NCBI RefSeq assembly: GCF_900103695.1
Contig: NZ_FNHF01000001.1
Span: 682,001-746,000 of the forward strand
Length of the DNA stretch: 64,000 nt
DNA from: Sediminibacillus halophilus
Lineage (GTDB): Bacteria; Bacillota; Bacilli; Bacillales; Amphibacillaceae
Direction: 5' to 3'
Shown here: one piece after another, positions 63,456-64,000 of the stretch
How the letters are laid out: each line of letters opens with the position of its first letter
Position numbering within the stretch: position 1 is the first letter of the stretch
Program-made: the position numbers and the translations under genes
The notes under the pieces: model-generated
The model's database searches: none
What the model was told of the DNA's origin: nothing
The model's input: only the letters and a program-made list of their open reading frames with translations

Positions 63456-63761
63456 ATGAAATGCAAAATAAATCGCAATGCTGCCAAAAAAATCAAGCAA
63501 TGGCTTGCCGATGATGGAGCAGAAGGACAAATGCTCCGGGTCTTTGTTTCTGAGTTCCATGGAAATCATGCCCATTACGACCTGACGCTCGATTATCCGA
63601 AAGAACACGACGAAATCGTTCAAACAGATAAGGAAATCGATGTGTTGATGGATAGCAGGGAAGATTTTCTGGACGGCGTTTGGATTCAATACTTTTATAT
63701 ACCTACCGAAGGATTTAAAATCACCAATTCCTCGAAGGGCCACCCGCCCCATATTCATTAA
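63456..63761 (+). CDS. HesB/IscA-like fold protein
   Basis: The 101-residue protein resembles HesB-like proteins of bacilli: MKCKINRNAAKKIKQWLAD at the N-terminus, then GQMLRVFVSEFHGNHAHYDLTLDYP and a middle stretch KEIDVLMDSREDFLDGVWIQYF. The cysteines that bind Fe-S clusters in true IscA proteins are missing; only Cys3 is present, so the activity is likely different. AAGGAGGAATGATACC precedes the ATG. It has its own terminator. Confidence 0.75.
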   Translation: MKCKINRNAAKKIKQWLADDGAEGQMLRVFVSEFHGNHAHYDLTLDYPKEHDEIVQTDKEIDVLMDSREDFLDGVWIQYFYIPTEGFKITNSSKGHPPHIH

Positions 63762-63765
63762 AATC

Positions 63766-63790
63766 AATGCCGCCGTTATACGGCGGCATT
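63766..63790. terminator. Terminator between HesB-like and transporter genes
   Basis: AATGCCGCCG and CGGCGGCATT form a perfect ten-pair stem around TTATA, followed by CTTTG. It may serve both convergent genes. Confidence 0.85.
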
Positions 63791-63869
63791 CTTTGTAGAA
63801 AGGATTCTTCTATATGTTTGCAATCCAACCATATAATTTGAATGCTGATTCAACATCCTCTTCACTCAA

Positions 63870-64000
63870 TCACGCTGATCCGAAAATTCCGATCGTTGTG
63901 AGAAACACGACAATAATAGTAAGCGGGATTAGGTAACGCATCAGGCTTTTCCATATAGCATACCACGGAGAAGCCAGCCCTGAACTAAGCTTGAATTCCT
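63870..64000 (-). CDS. Sodium-dependent transporter, C-terminal fragment (cut by the window edge)
   Basis: The last 43 residues of a protein reading inward from the right edge end with WYAIWKSLMRYLIPLTIIVV-FLTTIGIFGSA, a final transmembrane helix like that of neurotransmitter:sodium symporter-type proteins. The frame stops at TGA 63872-63870 but continues open for 19 more codons (SEEDVESAFKLYGWIANI) to TAG at 63812-63810. A hairpin sits 12 nt after the TGA, so Sec read-through is conceivable but unproved. Confidence 0.6.
   Translation of the reverse strand, partial: EFKLSSGLASPWYAIWKSLMRYLIPLTIIVVFLTTIGIFGSA

Overview
The window comes from a low-GC Gram-positive bacterium of the Bacillaceae, most likely a halotolerant aerobic genus such as Gracilibacillus, Sediminibacillus or Virgibacillus. 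This is inferred from the AGGAGG-type ribosome binding sites, many TTG and GTG starts, CcpA-type cre boxes, and B. subtilis-like families (YesLMN/LplABC, YumB-type NADH dehydrogenase, YfhD-like, FbpB-like, DUF5392). No species can be fixed from the sequence alone.

Region 1 (about 1.2-12.2 kb) is a compact selenium island. It encodes the whole selenocysteine (Sec) machinery: selA, selB, the tRNA-Sec gene and selD. Read through in-frame TGA codons, it also holds five Sec-containing proteins: a DsbA/FrnE-like oxidoreductase (UPFC), a SelW/Rdx-like protein (CMQU), SelD itself (Sec18), a thioredoxin (WUPGC), and a polysaccharide deacetylase with Sec at residue 6, which I do not know as a selenoprotein family. 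Each TGA is followed 12-16 nt later by a perfect stem with a 3-4 nt loop, as expected of bacterial SECIS elements. Standard gene calling truncates all five genes. selD is preceded by a GT-B glycosyltransferase resembling the selenosugar synthase SenB, and followed by a PhnCDE-type ABC importer; this suggests selenium chemistry beyond Sec.

Region 2 (12.4-20.5 kb) is ordinary core or accessory content: an NhaC-type antiporter with a Cys/Met-metabolism PLP enzyme and a divergent GntR regulator, topoisomerase III and a type II NADH dehydrogenase.

Region 3 (20.8-51 kb) is a large pectin/rhamnogalacturonan catabolic locus: kdgA, kdgK, a DeoR regulator, an abhydrolase, kduI, kduD, uxaB, uxaA, a LacI regulator, a rhamnogalacturonan acetylesterase, a TIM-barrel epimerase, a YesL-like protein, a Gfo/Idh/MocA oxidoreductase, a GH105 hydrolase, an LplABC-type importer, a YesMN two-component system, an IolB-like isomerase and a large secreted polysaccharide-lyase-like protein whose frame carries an internal TGA. 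A shared palindrome, TAACAACGTTGTTA, upstream of uxaA/lacI, the IolB-like gene and the lyase defines a candidate LacI regulon; cre boxes add catabolite control.

Region 4 (51-62 kb) is a second sugar module: two similar ROK kinases, a GH1 glycosidase, a second YesMN-like pair and a sugar ABC importer. This would fit import followed by intracellular phosphorylation and hydrolysis of an oligosaccharide.

Region 5 (62.4-64 kb) holds a yybP-ykoY-type manganese riboswitch with a terminator platform ahead of an FbpB-like and a DUF5392 gene, a HesB-like protein, and the 3' end of a sodium-dependent transporter that may also carry an in-frame TGA. No insertion sequences, prophage genes, rRNA or CRISPR arrays were seen.
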